Of a stretch of DNA of 43,581 nucleotides, positions 24,666-33,316 are shown one piece after another. How positions within the stretch are numbered: the stretch's first letter is position 1; each line of letters begins with the position of its first letter. Made by a program: the position numbers and the translations under genes. The notes beneath the pieces are model-generated. The model ran no database searches. It saw only the letters and a program-made list of their open reading frames with translations, and was not told where the DNA came from. The DNA is taken from assembly GCA_013823985.1 (NCBI GenBank), contig PNNB01000030.1:1-43581 (forward strand). The letters run 5' to 3'. Source of the stretch: Sphingopyxis sp. (lineage in GTDB: Bacteria > Pseudomonadota > Alphaproteobacteria > Sphingomonadales > Sphingomonadaceae).

Positions 24666-25682
24666 ATGGAGACACAGCCTCGCATCCTGCATTTTGATGC
24701 TTTTCAGCTCGATTGCGACAACCGGCAGCTCAGCAAGCACGGCCTGCCGATCGAGCTTGGTAGCCGCTATTTCGACGCGCTGGCCCTGCTCGTCTCGCGC
24801 CGCGGGGAGCTCGTTACCAAGGATTTGTTCATGGATCAGGTCTGGCACGGGATTCCGGTGACGGACGAAGCGCTGACCCAGTGCATTCGGACGCTGCGCC
24901 GTACGTTGGGGGACGATGCGGCCAATCCGCGCTTCATCGCAACGGTGCCCAAACATGGCTACCGCTTCATCGCCATTAAGACCCCGCAGACGCCGGTGAC
25001 GCCGCACGCGCAAGCATCGCATGTCGCCGGCGCTTGCACGTTGGCGGGCCTTGCGTCAGGTACCGTGGCCGGGCTGATCTACGGCATGATTGCAGCGACC
25101 AGCGGCGGGGCGCAGGTGCTGGTCCTGGCGGCGATGATCGGCGCGCTCGGCCTGCTCGCCGGGGCAGGCCTGGGCGCGGGAATGGCTGCGGCTCTGACGT
25201 GGCGCGATCGCGCCGACGGATGGGTGGTGGCGGGCGCCGCAATCGGCGGCCTTGGCGTGGGCGCACTGGGCAACCTGCTTGGACGCGAGGGCGTGGGGCT
25301 GCTTTCGGGGGTGTCCATAGCGAATGTGACCGGCCCCTTTGAAGGCGTGGTGCTCGGCACCGCCGCGGGGTTTGTGGCATGGACCTCGTTGGCAGGATGC
25401 GCGCGTTGGACGGTCATCGCCGTTTGCGTGCTCGCAGGCTTTGGCGCGGCTGCCCTCATTTTCTTCTCCGGTGGGACATTGCTGGCTGGCTCGTTGCAAG
25501 CCCTGGAGCAGGGACTTACCGGAACCCAACTCAGCCTGGCAAAGATCGGCATGGTGGTCGGCGAGGCGGGACTCACGAGGACTGCAATAGGGCTGACGGT
25601 CGGCGTCGAAACTCAAATCTTCATTCTGTCGATCGGGGCGAGCCTCCTCGCTCTGCGCAATCGGCCAATGACGCCCGCTTGA
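24666..25682 (+). CDS. Winged-helix regulator fused to a glycine-rich membrane domain
   Basis: A 338-residue protein. Residues about 5-105 form an OmpR/CadC-type winged helix (FDAFQLDCDNRQLSKHG, then VTDEALTQCIRTLRRTLGDD and TVPKHGYRF). The rest is a run of about seven hydrophobic segments, very rich in Gly and Ala. It resembles CadC-like one-component membrane regulators, in which the DNA-binding domain is tethered to the membrane, but the C-terminal part is polytopic rather than a single helix with a sensor domain. ATG 24666 gives the shortest start before the DNA-binding domain; ATGs at 24645 and 24606 are alternatives, but the latter overlaps the repeated operator words. Confidence 0.82.
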   Translation: METQPRILHFDAFQLDCDNRQLSKHGLPIELGSRYFDALALLVSRRGELVTKDLFMDQVWHGIPVTDEALTQCIRTLRRTLGDDAANPRFIATVPKHGYRFIAIKTPQTPVTPHAQASHVAGACTLAGLASGTVAGLIYGMIAATSGGAQVLVLAAMIGALGLLAGAGLGAGMAAALTWRDRADGWVVAGAAIGGLGVGALGNLLGREGVGLLSGVSIANVTGPFEGVVLGTAAGFVAWTSLAGCARWTVIAVCVLAGFGAAALIFFSGGTLLAGSLQALEQGLTGTQLSLAKIGMVVGEAGLTRTAIGLTVGVETQIFILSIGASLLALRNRPMTPA

Positions 25683-25874
25683 GATACGCAGGACGACCTG
25701 CCTTGAGAGCAAAGCTTCAGCAACCCACCCACAAAAAACTTCTGTCAATACGGCCCGCCAGACCCGCAGTTTACCGCTGAAACTGGCCACAAGCGGCAAG
25801 GCAGGTTTCAGCCGCGATCGGGGATAAACAGGCATTCGCGGGCATGACGCTCAACGTAGCCCATCCAATAGCGA

Positions 25875-26384
25875 CTACGGCTTTTTGAGCACCGGATCGT
25901 GTTGCTGCGCTTCTGGAACGATCGCTACATTGGCGCCATGGATTATCGCCAGATCGTCTCCGCGCGGTATCATGACGAGCGTCAGCCGGTCCTCGCTGGG
26001 CGGCTTTATGACGCCATTCGGCTGACGGAAGGCATCGACCGCGAGCCGCGTCACCACCACGGCGCCGCCCCCAGGGAGCGGTGTCAGGCTTTCAGTGGCG
26101 AGCAATCGTTGTTTCACGCCGCGAAACATGATTTCGAAATAGGCGCGGTGCGCTTTTTCGACAGCATCGCGGCCTTGCCAATGCATCCCCACAATATTGA
26201 CCCAATGCGCGTCGGGCATGAACAGCGCGAACATCGCATCAAGGTCCTCGCGATTCCAAGCGTCGACCCAAGCGTTCAGAGTTTTGTCGGCCTTCGAGGC
26301 CAGCGCTTCAGCCGCCATCGCCGGCGCTCCTGCCAATGTCGCCGCCCCGGCTATCATTATCCCGCATAGATCACGTCTTTTCAT
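25875..26384 (-). CDS. Exported SnoaL-like (SgcJ/EcaC type) protein
   Basis: A 169-residue protein with an N-terminal signal (MKRRDLCGIMIAGAATLAGA, cut near AMAAE) and an NTF2/SnoaL-like fold: LNAWVDAWNREDLDAMFALF, then HWVNIVGMHWQGRDAVEKAHR. The SgcJ/EcaC subfamily is annotated as oxidoreductase-like, but activity is not established. GGAGG stands 5 bases before the ATG. The AraC-type regulator ends 33 bp upstream on the same strand, so both are probably one transcript. Confidence 0.88.
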   Translation of the reverse strand: MKRRDLCGIMIAGAATLAGAPAMAAEALASKADKTLNAWVDAWNREDLDAMFALFMPDAHWVNIVGMHWQGRDAVEKAHRAYFEIMFRGVKQRLLATESLTPLPGGGAVVVTRLAVDAFRQPNGVIKPPSEDRLTLVMIPRGDDLAIIHGANVAIVPEAQQHDPVLKKP

Positions 26385-26417
26385 ATGGGCCTCCGTTGGA
26401 GACCGTCGGTTACGGGA

Positions 26418-27287
26418 TCACGCCGTTTCGCAATTGAATATTTCGGCCACACCCGACATTTGTGCGACGAAAGCTGTTGGCGTCGCCCCCGCCAGCAACT
26501 GGCAATCGCGAATGAAATGCGCCTGATCGGCATAGCCGGCGTCGTGCACGATGGTCGTCCAGCTCCGCTCCGGATATCTATTTCTTGCTGCGAGCGCCGC
26601 CTCTAGGCGCAACGTTCGAGCGTAGAATTTCGGCGAGACGCCGACTTCTGCGGTAAACCGGCGCTGAAACTGACGCAAACTCAGGCCCGATCTGTCAGCG
26701 ATGGCACCAATCCTCGTGCGGCCGCGCGTAGCCACCAGCAATCGGGCCGCATAGTCGAGGCCACTCTCACGGCTGCTTCGCAGGGCGCGTTTCTCGACCC
26801 ACTGCTGCGCCGCCACCACCCGAGCATGAAAGCCGTCGGCGCTCCTGATCGCGTCTTCCAGGCCCGTAGCAGCATGCCCCAATATGTCGGCAATCGCGAT
26901 CCCTTTGTCAGCCAGGGTAGGCATGGGCACCCCGAACAGGCGATGGAATCCGGTCGGCTGGAAGCGGATCGTAAAGACGTCGATGTCACCGCTCATGTGC
27001 AGCCGCAGCCCCGGACGCGTCTGCGGCCCTACCACTGCCGCGTCCGGGGCAAGCGTCGATGGGCCGTTGTCCACGCTGATCCGGTAGCGTTCGCCAAGAT
27101 AGAATTCGATGAATTGGTCGGGCCGGGCCGCAAGCGGCGTAGTGACGCACACCGCCGACAGCGCGACGCGCCGCTGACCAAATGAGCGGACGAAGCGGCG
27201 GATCTCGGCATGGGCAAGCTGGCTTAGAATTTCCACCGGCGCGATTGTGGCCCATTGGAACCGTGATGCAAGTCGTCTGCGATGCAC
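26418..27287 (-). CDS. AraC-family transcriptional regulator
   Basis: A 289-residue regulator with an N-terminal sensing domain (about 1-165) and a C-terminal AraC helix-turn-helix pair (about 190-280; IGAIADRSGLSLRQFQRRF and DAGYADQAHFIRDC). I use GTG 27287 as start because the sequence FQWATIAPVEILSQLAHAEI near the N-terminus is conserved in the decayed copy at 37697-38046; there is no closer ATG. It precedes the SnoaL gene on the same strand and probably controls it. The truncated paralogue elsewhere in this window shows that the gene was duplicated or acquired twice. Confidence 0.88.
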   Translation of the reverse strand: MHRRRLASRFQWATIAPVEILSQLAHAEIRRFVRSFGQRRVALSAVCVTTPLAARPDQFIEFYLGERYRISVDNGPSTLAPDAAVVGPQTRPGLRLHMSGDIDVFTIRFQPTGFHRLFGVPMPTLADKGIAIADILGHAATGLEDAIRSADGFHARVVAAQQWVEKRALRSSRESGLDYAARLLVATRGRTRIGAIADRSGLSLRQFQRRFTAEVGVSPKFYARTLRLEAALAARNRYPERSWTTIVHDAGYADQAHFIRDCQLLAGATPTAFVAQMSGVAEIFNCETA

Positions 27288-27340
27288 CGTGCGAAACCAG
27301 GAAATGTGAGACTATGACGAGTTCCGGAGTCCGCGGTTAT

Positions 27341-27366
27341 TGGCCGATTTGAGACAGTCGGCTTTT
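27341..27366 (+). repeat. Dispersed intergenic repeat copy
   Basis: Begins TGGCCGATTTGAGACAGTCG and continues GCTTTT. This is one of the best-preserved copies, in the gap between the AraC and histidine kinase genes. Confidence 0.5.
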
Positions 27367-27602
27367 TGCGCCAGAATTGGCAGGTGCGGACATCGACATA
27401 TCGCCTCCTGCTATCGACTATGACGGTTATCGCCCGCGGGGAGAACTTACGGCCACTTCGATTTAGTACGCGTTGAACCACGGCGGCGTGTTATGCCCTG
27501 CGTTCGGGGTGATGGCCGGCGACGTTGGTCGAGCTCGCCCCGCGATTTGGTTGCCGACAAGGCCGCGTCCTGCGGTCCAGGCCGACCGGGAAGGCGCGCC
27601 GC

Positions 27603-28673
27603 ATGGCTGCCGACAATCCACCGGCCAATCTGGGCCGCACGCTAGGGCTCGCGATGGCGCTAGCGTCCGATGCGCCGCTGCTGCTGCTCGACGAAAATCT
27701 GGCGATCGTCGCGGCAAGCGATAGTTTCTGTGCCGCCTTCGGTATCGATCCCGATACCGTTACGGGGCGAACCATCTACGACCTCGACAACAAGCAATGG
27801 GACTTACCGCGGCTGCATTCGCTGATCGATGCGACGCTCTCGGGCGCGGCGGAGGTGGAGGCGTACGAGGTCGATATCGAAACCAGCCTCGGCGGCGTGC
27901 GCCGACTGGTGCTGAAGGCGCAGCGGCTCGAATATGGCGATGGCCTGAACACGCGCATGATGATCACGGTGATCGACGTGACCGAGGTGCGGAAAAACGA
28001 GAGGCGCCAGAAGGAACTGGTCCACGACAACGCCGCGCTGCTTCATGAGATGCAGCACCGCGTCGCCAACAGCCTGCAGATCATCGCAAGCATATTGATG
28101 CAGAGCGCGCGTAATGTGCAATCAAGCGAGGCGCGCGGCCATCTGAGCGATGCGCATCAACGGGTGATGTCGATCGCTACGCTGCAACGCCATCTTGCCG
28201 AATCCGAGGGCGGATCGGTCGAGCTGGAACCCTATCTGGCCCAGCTTTGTGCCAGTATCGGCGCATCAATGATCTTTGACCCCGACCAGCTAACTCTGAC
28301 GACTCAAGTCGATCCGGTGTCGATCGGCGGCGATGTGTCGGTCAGCATGGGGCTGGTCGTGACCGAACTGGTGATCAATGCGCTCAAGCACGCCTTTCCT
28401 GACGGGCGTCCCGGCCATGTCGTTGTTGGCTATGCCGTGATGGGCGACGACTGGACGCTGTCAGTATCCGACGATGGTGTCGGCATGGCGGAAGATCCCG
28501 AACGGTCCCGCGCGGGGCTGGGTACGCGCATCGTCCAGGCGCTCGCCAAACAATTGGGGGCGGAGATACTGGTCGAGAACACCGTCCCGGGAACGCGCGT
28601 GTCGCTGACCCACACGACACAAATCGCGCAGCAGGCTGCCGCCAATGACGAAGTGGAGAGCGCAGCTGTTTGA
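27603..28673 (+). CDS. PAS-domain sensor histidine kinase (HisKA_2/HWE type)
   Basis: A 356-residue soluble kinase: PAS domain (about 25-130), HisKA_2 dimerisation domain with LLHEMQHRVANSLQIIASIL (likely phospho-acceptor His152), and an ATP-binding domain with the N-box VTELVINALKHAF and the G-boxes SDDGVGM and GLGTRIVQ. No membrane helix. GAAGG lies 8 bases before ATG 27603, which I prefer to the upstream start at 27525. No response regulator lies next to it, so it is an orphan kinase. In alphaproteobacteria such kinases often feed PhyR or light/stress pathways; that is inference. Confidence 0.9.
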   Translation: MAADNPPANLGRTLGLAMALASDAPLLLLDENLAIVAASDSFCAAFGIDPDTVTGRTIYDLDNKQWDLPRLHSLIDATLSGAAEVEAYEVDIETSLGGVRRLVLKAQRLEYGDGLNTRMMITVIDVTEVRKNERRQKELVHDNAALLHEMQHRVANSLQIIASILMQSARNVQSSEARGHLSDAHQRVMSIATLQRHLAESEGGSVELEPYLAQLCASIGASMIFDPDQLTLTTQVDPVSIGGDVSVSMGLVVTELVINALKHAFPDGRPGHVVVGYAVMGDDWTLSVSDDGVGMAEDPERSRAGLGTRIVQALAKQLGAEILVENTVPGTRVSLTHTTQIAQQAAANDEVESAAV

Positions 28674-28676
28674 TAG

Positions 28677-28696
28677 CCCCTCCCCCCGGGGAAGGG
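28677..28696 (+). terminator. Possible hairpin after the histidine kinase gene
   Basis: CCCCTCCCC and GGGGAAGGG, just after the stop, can pair with one mismatch and a very short loop. No U-run follows. Weak evidence for a terminator. Confidence 0.25.
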
Positions 28697-28767
28697 AAGC
28701 TCCCGACCCGGATCGTCCTGTTCGCCGCACGGCATCTCATCAACCATTTGTCCAAATGGGCCGGACC

Positions 28768-28794
28768 TGGCCGTTTAGAGACGGCCTGCTTTTG
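28768..28794 (+). repeat. Dispersed intergenic repeat copy
   Basis: Begins TGGCCGTTTAGAGACGGCCT and continues GCTTTTG; same layout as the copy at 27341. Confidence 0.45.
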
Positions 28795-28840
28795 GTGGGA
28801 GACTGAGAGAAGCAGACGTCGGAGGTGCGTCGCATGGCCA

Positions 28841-28866
28841 TGACCGGAAGCGACCGATTGCTGCCG
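28841..28866 (+). repeat. Dispersed intergenic repeat copy (divergent)
   Basis: Begins TGACCGGAAGCGACCGATTG; close to the 32778 copy in its first 17 bases. Confidence 0.4.
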
Positions 28867-29038
28867 TTTGCTATTGCAACGTCGGGCACAAATAGTGGAC
28901 ATGACGCATGACCAAAGATGGCCGCCCATCACTGATTAACGACATCCGGCTCTTTGTCGGCGACCGATAATCGTATCTTGAGGGGCAGCAGGAAGGGAAA
29001 GAAACTGGCAAGCGGGTAGCAGGCTTAGGAGCAGAGCC

Positions 29039-29374
29039 ATGAGTCACGAGGGAAGCTGCCATTGCGGTTCAATCCGGATAACCGTCAACGACGATCCTGT
29101 TGACGCGTCTGAGTGCAATTGCTCCATTTGCCGGAGAACGGGTGCCCTTTGGACATATTCTTCTCCAACCAAGGTGAAAGTGTCCGGCGAGGGTATAGGC
29201 TATGTGCATGGCGACAAATGTCTCACCTTGTTTCATTGCAACACATGCGGAGTAATAACGCACTGGACCCCGGTTGACCCCGATTATGATCGAATGGGGA
29301 TCAATTTGCGGCTTTTTGAACCCAGTCTCTGGACAGAATTGCCGCGTCTCTATGTCGACGGCGCTAGCTGGTAA
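29039..29374 (+). CDS. GFA (CENP-V/GFA domain) family zinc protein
   Basis: A 111-residue protein of the glutathione-dependent formaldehyde-activating (GFA) fold. Zinc-binding cysteine clusters are SCHCGSI (near 7-11), CNCSICRRTG (about 29-38) and HCNTCGV (about 66-71). The family name suggests formaldehyde/glutathione chemistry, but most members are uncharacterised. AGGAG stands about 9 bases before the ATG. The gene is monocistronic with no related neighbour. Confidence 0.92.
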   Translation: MSHEGSCHCGSIRITVNDDPVDASECNCSICRRTGALWTYSSPTKVKVSGEGIGYVHGDKCLTLFHCNTCGVITHWTPVDPDYDRMGINLRLFEPSLWTELPRLYVDGASW

Positions 29375-29522
29375 TCAGCACTGGTTCTCGATGCGGTACA
29401 TCGCGCCAGAGCGTGGGTTTGCAATCGATACAAATGCCTAACAAGAGGCGTGTCTACTTCCCACCCCATGTCGGACTTTCCATCTAAATCGAGCGCGCGC
29501 TAGGATCTCGGACCGCTGGACC

Positions 29523-29548
29523 TGGCCGATTGCAGACTGGCAGCTTCT
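29523..29548 (+). repeat. Dispersed intergenic repeat copy
   Basis: Begins TGGCCGATTGCAGACTGGCA; lies in the gap between the convergent GFA and BdcA-like genes. Confidence 0.45.
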
Positions 29549-29596
29549 GAATCGAAACCAGTGCAATGCGGCCAAGTAACGAACGAACCCGCCGCG

Positions 29597-30310
29597 TCAG
29601 GCGCCAAAGCCGCCATCGATGGTCTGCATCGAACCCGTGATCATCGCCCCGTGCGGACCCGCGATAAAGGCCGCGAGTTCGGCAACTTCGTCGGCACGGA
29701 CATGACGCTTGATCGCCATGAAGCTGTGCATGGTTGCGGCCATCGGGCCATCCGCCGGATTCATGTCGCTGTCAGTCGGCCCTGGTTGGATGCTGTTCAC
29801 GGTGATGCCGCGGTCGCCAAAATCGCGTGCCAGGCCACGAACCATGCCCTGCACGGCCGACTTGGTGAGCGCGTAGGCGGCACCGCCTGCGAACGGTATC
29901 CGGTCGCCGTTGGTCGATCCGATGACGATGATGCGGCCATTGTCGTTCATCCGCCGCGCCGCCTCGACCGCAGCGTGGTAAGGCGCGCGGACATTGATAT
30001 CGATCATCTTGTCGACAGCATCGGCATCGAGGCTCAGTGGGTCGCCCATGACCAGAGTCCCGGCGTTGACAACGACCACGTCCAGCGCTCCCCGGCCCGC
30101 TACGATAGCAATCAGCGCATCGCGGTCAGCGCTGTCGGTTTGAACCGGCTCGGCGCCAGTTTCAGCGGCGAGCGCATCGGCCGCGTCCTTCGAGCCCGCG
30201 TAGGTGAAGGCCACCTTGCCGCCACCTTTCGCGAAGCGCCGCACGATCGCAGCTCCGATCCCGCGGCTGCCGCCGAGGACGAGGATATTTTTTCCGGCAA
30301 AATCACTCAT
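29597..30310 (-). CDS. bdcA: SDR-family oxidoreductase, BdcA-like
   Basis: A 237-residue short-chain dehydrogenase: NAD(P)-binding GGSRGIGAAIVRRF (about 12-25), NAG motif, and catalytic Ser/Tyr-x3-Lys (GSTNGD, AYALTKSA). Length and many stretches (FTYAGSKDAADAL, TDSADRDA, INVRAPYHAAVEAAR, MAIKRH, TIDGGFGA) match the E. coli BdcA/YjgI protein as I recall it, which binds cyclic di-GMP and promotes biofilm dispersal. GGAG before ATG 30310 supports this start over the upstream ATG at 30328. It is last in a three-gene minus-strand operon with a cupin and an alpha/beta hydrolase. Whether it binds c-di-GMP here is inference. Confidence 0.85.
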   Translation of the reverse strand: MSDFAGKNILVLGGSRGIGAAIVRRFAKGGGKVAFTYAGSKDAADALAAETGAEPVQTDSADRDALIAIVAGRGALDVVVVNAGTLVMGDPLSLDADAVDKMIDINVRAPYHAAVEAARRMNDNGRIIVIGSTNGDRIPFAGGAAYALTKSAVQGMVRGLARDFGDRGITVNSIQPGPTDSDMNPADGPMAATMHSFMAIKRHVRADEVAELAAFIAGPHGAMITGSMQTIDGGFGA

Positions 30311-30337
30311 GACAATCTCCTTGATCAAATGGGCCGG

Positions 30338-30814
30338 TCAGCGTCGCGGATCGGCCGAGGGGGTTTCATATTCGGTGTCCGTGGGGCCGAACCCGTGGAT
30401 GGTCAGCGTGACCGGTTCGGCGCCGGTCCGGGCAAAATGGCTCATGCCGGCGGGCTCGGTGTAGAAGCCGCCCGGGCCAAGTGCCTTGGTGCCGTCGTCG
30501 GCCACCGTTCCATAGCCAAAATGCCAGGTGCCCGAGACGATGGTGGCGACCCGGTCATCGCGATGGCGGTGCGCGGCGATCCTTGTGTTCGCGGGCACGC
30601 TGAGCAAGATCGTATAGGGACCCGAAGCCGCTGGATCGCCGGCGAGGACCCGCGTCCGGATTCCGGCGATCCCCGATGTCCCGGCTCCTGCCCCCGTCGA
30701 GGGCAATGCCAGGACTTCGGCATGGGTCAGCCGCCGCGGCTGCAGGGCCGGGTTCGACGAGGTCGCGGCGGGCACAGCAGCCATTGCCAGCAACAAGGCA
30801 CCGCGGGCGATCAT
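30338..30814 (-). CDS. Exported cupin-domain protein
   Basis: A 158-residue protein with a signal-like N-terminus (MIARGALLLAMAAVPAA) and a single cupin barrel. The metal motif is seen in RIAAHRHRDDRVATIVSGTWHFG (two His and an acidic residue) and GMSHFARTG. The substrate is unknown. Its ATG overlaps the stop of the upstream hydrolase gene by 4 bp, and the BdcA-like gene follows after 27 bp. Confidence 0.87.
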   Translation of the reverse strand: MIARGALLLAMAAVPAATSSNPALQPRRLTHAEVLALPSTGAGAGTSGIAGIRTRVLAGDPAASGPYTILLSVPANTRIAAHRHRDDRVATIVSGTWHFGYGTVADDGTKALGPGGFYTEPAGMSHFARTGAEPVTLTIHGFGPTDTEYETPSADPRR

Positions 30815-31737
30815 TTCGCCGATCCCAGGAAGTCGCGGACCAGCTTGATCGTCGCGGCGGGATTTTCTTCCATGATCCAGTGGCCGGAATCGGGAACGAT
30901 CCCTTCGCGCACGTCCTCGGCGGCAAAACGCATGACGGTCGCCATCATCGGCCCGAAGCTCTTCTCGCCGCCAACTGCGAGAATCGGCATCTTGAGTTTG
31001 CCGCCGTCGGCGATGAAGGCTTGATTGTCCTTCGCATCCTGATCGAAGGCCGCAAACTGGGAGAAGCCTGCGTGCATCGCGCCCGGCAGCGCATATAGGC
31101 GAGCATAATGGTCGCGCGACGCTTCGCTAAAACGCGCGGGCGTCGCAGAAAATTCATTCCAGAAACGATCAAGGTAGATGCGCTCCCGGCCCGCGACCAG
31201 CCGTTCCATGTCGGGTCCACCGAAGCGAAAGTGCCAGAGGAGCGGGGTCTTCAATATCTCCTCCCACGGCCCCACGCCGGGAAGCGGCGCGTCGATCAGC
31301 ACGAAACGCCGCACGCGCCCGGGATGCTGGGCAGCAAAGGCATAGCCGACCATATTGCCGATATCATGGGTCACAAGATCGGCCTGCTTCACATTCAACC
31401 GGTCGAGGACCGCGGCAACATCACCGGCCTGGGTCTTCTTGTCATATCCGCCGGCAGGCTTGGATGAGAGGCCGAGGCCGCGAAGATCGGGCACGATCAC
31501 GGTGTGATCGCGCATCAGGTCGGCCGCCATCGGCGACCACATATCGCCGGTTTCGCCATAGCCGTGGAGCAGGACGACAGCAGGTCCCTTGCCCCCGACA
31601 CGGACATGAATGGTCACATCCTTGGCTTCGACATTTTCGGTGCGAAAGCTGCTCGGGAAAGACTCGACCTGCGCCAATGCAGGCGTTACGGCGAGAAGAA
31701 GGGCCGCACCGGCGGCCGTCAATTGACGAAGCATCAT
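30811..31737 (-). CDS. Exported alpha/beta hydrolase (epoxide hydrolase/dehalogenase-like)
   Basis: A 308-residue alpha/beta hydrolase with a signal peptide (cut near ALAQ, residue 23). Motifs are VLLHGYGETGDMW (oxyanion region), a nucleophile elbow THDIGNMVGY with Asp rather than Ser, and the C-terminal PDSGHWIMEENP with the catalytic His. An Asp nucleophile points to an epoxide hydrolase or haloalkane dehalogenase-type mechanism. First gene of the operon with cupin and BdcA-like genes, divergent from a LysR regulator. Confidence 0.9.
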   Translation of the reverse strand: MMLRQLTAAGAALLLAVTPALAQVESFPSSFRTENVEAKDVTIHVRVGGKGPAVVLLHGYGETGDMWSPMAADLMRDHTVIVPDLRGLGLSSKPAGGYDKKTQAGDVAAVLDRLNVKQADLVTHDIGNMVGYAFAAQHPGRVRRFVLIDAPLPGVGPWEEILKTPLLWHFRFGGPDMERLVAGRERIYLDRFWNEFSATPARFSEASRDHYARLYALPGAMHAGFSQFAAFDQDAKDNQAFIADGGKLKMPILAVGGEKSFGPMMATVMRFAAEDVREGIVPDSGHWIMEENPAATIKLVRDFLGSAK

Positions 31738-31801
31738 ATGTCTCCAGCACTGTGGCGTCGCCCCCTGGCCGCGCCTTCTGGACAGACAGATGCGCCTGTT
31801 G

Positions 31802-31858
31802 CATTGTTCGGACTAGCCAGATAAATCCGAAAATCGTCGCCGGAATTTCCGAACAATG
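31802..31858. promoter_or_regulatory. Candidate LysR operator between the hydrolase operon and lysR
   Basis: CATTGTTCGGA (31802-31812) and TCCGAACAATG (31848-31858) are a perfect 11-bp inverted repeat. A further half-site TCCGAA lies between them at 31826-31831. The right arm covers the lysR start codon, which suggests autorepression. The arrangement suits a LysR regulator controlling the divergent operon. Confidence 0.55.
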
Positions 31859-32764
31859 ATGAAACTGGACGGGATCGCTGCCTTTGTCGCCACGGTGGAA
31901 GCCGGGTCGATCAGTGCCGCCTCACGGCGGCTTGGTCTCGCCAAATCGGTGGTGAGCGAACGCCTGGCCGAACTGGAGCGCGGCCTGGACGCGCGCCTCA
32001 TCCAGCGGACGACCCGCAAGCTTTCGCTGACCGAGAATGGACACAGCTTCCTGCCGCGCGCGCAACGCATTTTGCGCGAAGTCGACGAGGCCTCTGCCGA
32101 ACTGGCCGCGCGAAGCGGAACGCTGGCGGGTCCACTGAGGCTGTCGGCACCGGTCGGTTTCGGCATCCTCCATCTGGGCCCGGCCCTCTGCAAATTCCTC
32201 CGTGAGCATCGCGAGATCGATGTCTCGCTCGAACTTGATGATCGCTTCGTCGATGCCGCGGCCGATGGTTTCGACGCGGTTCTCAGACATGGCGCAATCA
32301 GCGATACCCGGCTCATCGCCAAGCGGTTGGCGAGCAGTCGAAGACTGCTCGTCGCTTCGCCCGCGTATCTGGAGGAACATGGGCGGCCCGTCTCGCTTGC
32401 GCAACTGATCCACCATCGCGGAATTCTTTATGCAAACCGCGAAGGCGACTGGCGCTTCGAAACGGCGGATGGCTGGTCGGTGATCCGGCCCAAGCCCGGT
32501 CTGAGAGTTAATAACGGAATGGTCATGAAGGAGGCGGCGACTGCCGCACTCGGGATTGCGCTACTACCGACATTCTTTATCCATGACAGCATCGCGAACG
32601 GGACACTTGTAGCTCTCGACGTTGGCGCCAAGGCGGAAGGCGCGGAACTTTTCGTGACCTATTCCCGTAATCATGGCGCTTCAGCGAAAACAGCGGCCTT
32701 GACCGAGAGCCTACGCCAGAGTTTTGGCGACCCACCATATTGGGATCGGGATATTCGGTGTTGA
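31856..32764 (+). CDS. LysR-family transcriptional regulator
   Basis: A 302-residue LysR protein: N-terminal winged helix (FVATVEAGSISAASRRLGLAKS, then SERLAELERGL and TTRKLSLTENG, about 1-65) and a periplasmic-binding-like effector domain. It resembles the CrgA/DmlR-like group. Divergent from the hydrolase-cupin-bdcA operon, its presumed target. The start could also be the next codon (ATG 31859). Confidence 0.92.
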   Translation: MMKLDGIAAFVATVEAGSISAASRRLGLAKSVVSERLAELERGLDARLIQRTTRKLSLTENGHSFLPRAQRILREVDEASAELAARSGTLAGPLRLSAPVGFGILHLGPALCKFLREHREIDVSLELDDRFVDAAADGFDAVLRHGAISDTRLIAKRLASSRRLLVASPAYLEEHGRPVSLAQLIHHRGILYANREGDWRFETADGWSVIRPKPGLRVNNGMVMKEAATAALGIALLPTFFIHDSIANGTLVALDVGAKAEGAELFVTYSRNHGASAKTAALTESLRQSFGDPPYWDRDIRC

Positions 32765-32777
32765 GGCTGGCCATGTA

Positions 32778-32803
32778 TGGCCGGAAGCGACCAGTCCGCT
32801 ATC
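32778..32803 (+). repeat. Dispersed intergenic repeat copy
   Basis: Begins TGGCCGGAAGCGACCAGTCC and continues GCTATC; 13 bp after the lysR stop. Confidence 0.5.
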
Positions 32804-32907
32804 CGTTTTTGGACGCAGGAAGCAGCCGTGATCGCCGGCGCGTAGAGATGGGACAGCTATTTTAAGGATACTGCTTCGACTGCCGCAGCGCCGACCGGCA
32901 CTCGGCG

Positions 32908-33171
32908 TCATTCGGGCCTTTCGCCAGATCGCGCGTTCCTGGGAATGATCCGCGGCAACAGGTCACCGCGGGATCGCGCCCAGGTCCGGTTGATGGTGTG
33001 AAACGTATGAAGCGACTGCGCGGCGGCCTCCCAGATCACGGCTTGTCGCATGTCGCCCGCGGCGATCGCAATGGCCAGTTCGCGCCGCGCATGGTCCTCA
33101 GCCCCCTCACCATATTCATCTTCTGCGGCAACCACGGCCGCCCAGACCGGGTCATCTTCGCTTGTCGTCAT
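32908..33171 (-). CDS. Small cytoplasmic protein of unknown function
   Basis: An 87-residue acidic-to-basic protein with no signal or membrane segment: DPVWAAVVAAEDEYGEGAEDHARRE, then AIAAGDMRQAVIWEAAAQSL. It recalls the small DUF6961-type proteins of sphingomonads (a Trp near the start, HA and GD motifs), but the match is from memory and weak. GAGGGGA lies before ATG 33171, which I prefer over an upstream start at 33273. Confidence 0.65.
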   Translation of the reverse strand: MTTSEDDPVWAAVVAAEDEYGEGAEDHARRELAIAIAAGDMRQAVIWEAAAQSLHTFHTINRTWARSRGDLLPRIIPRNARSGERPE

Positions 33172-33316
33172 GCGTCCCCTCGCGTGTAACCGGCGCTGAC
33201 GAAAACATAGCGACGTCATCAAGATCGCGACTTGATCCATGTTACGACCGCTGTGCTCAATCGCAATTTGCACGCCCGAACCATCTCTGCTTTCCGTGAG
33301 GCAAATGTAACGGAAC

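Larger units (their letters stand above)
28674..29038. other. Intergenic stretch with repeat copies
   Basis: About 365 bases without a gene between the kinase and the GFA gene. It holds two copies of the dispersed TGGCCG-type repeat (28768-28794 and 28841-28866) and a related AGCAGACGTCGG word at 28811. The last 25 bases contain the ribosome site (AGGAG) of the GFA gene. Confidence 0.55.

Noticed and set aside
29561..31024. Open frame of 487 codons on the plus strand
   Set aside because: Antisense to the bdcA-like, cupin and hydrolase genes, all with clear family motifs.
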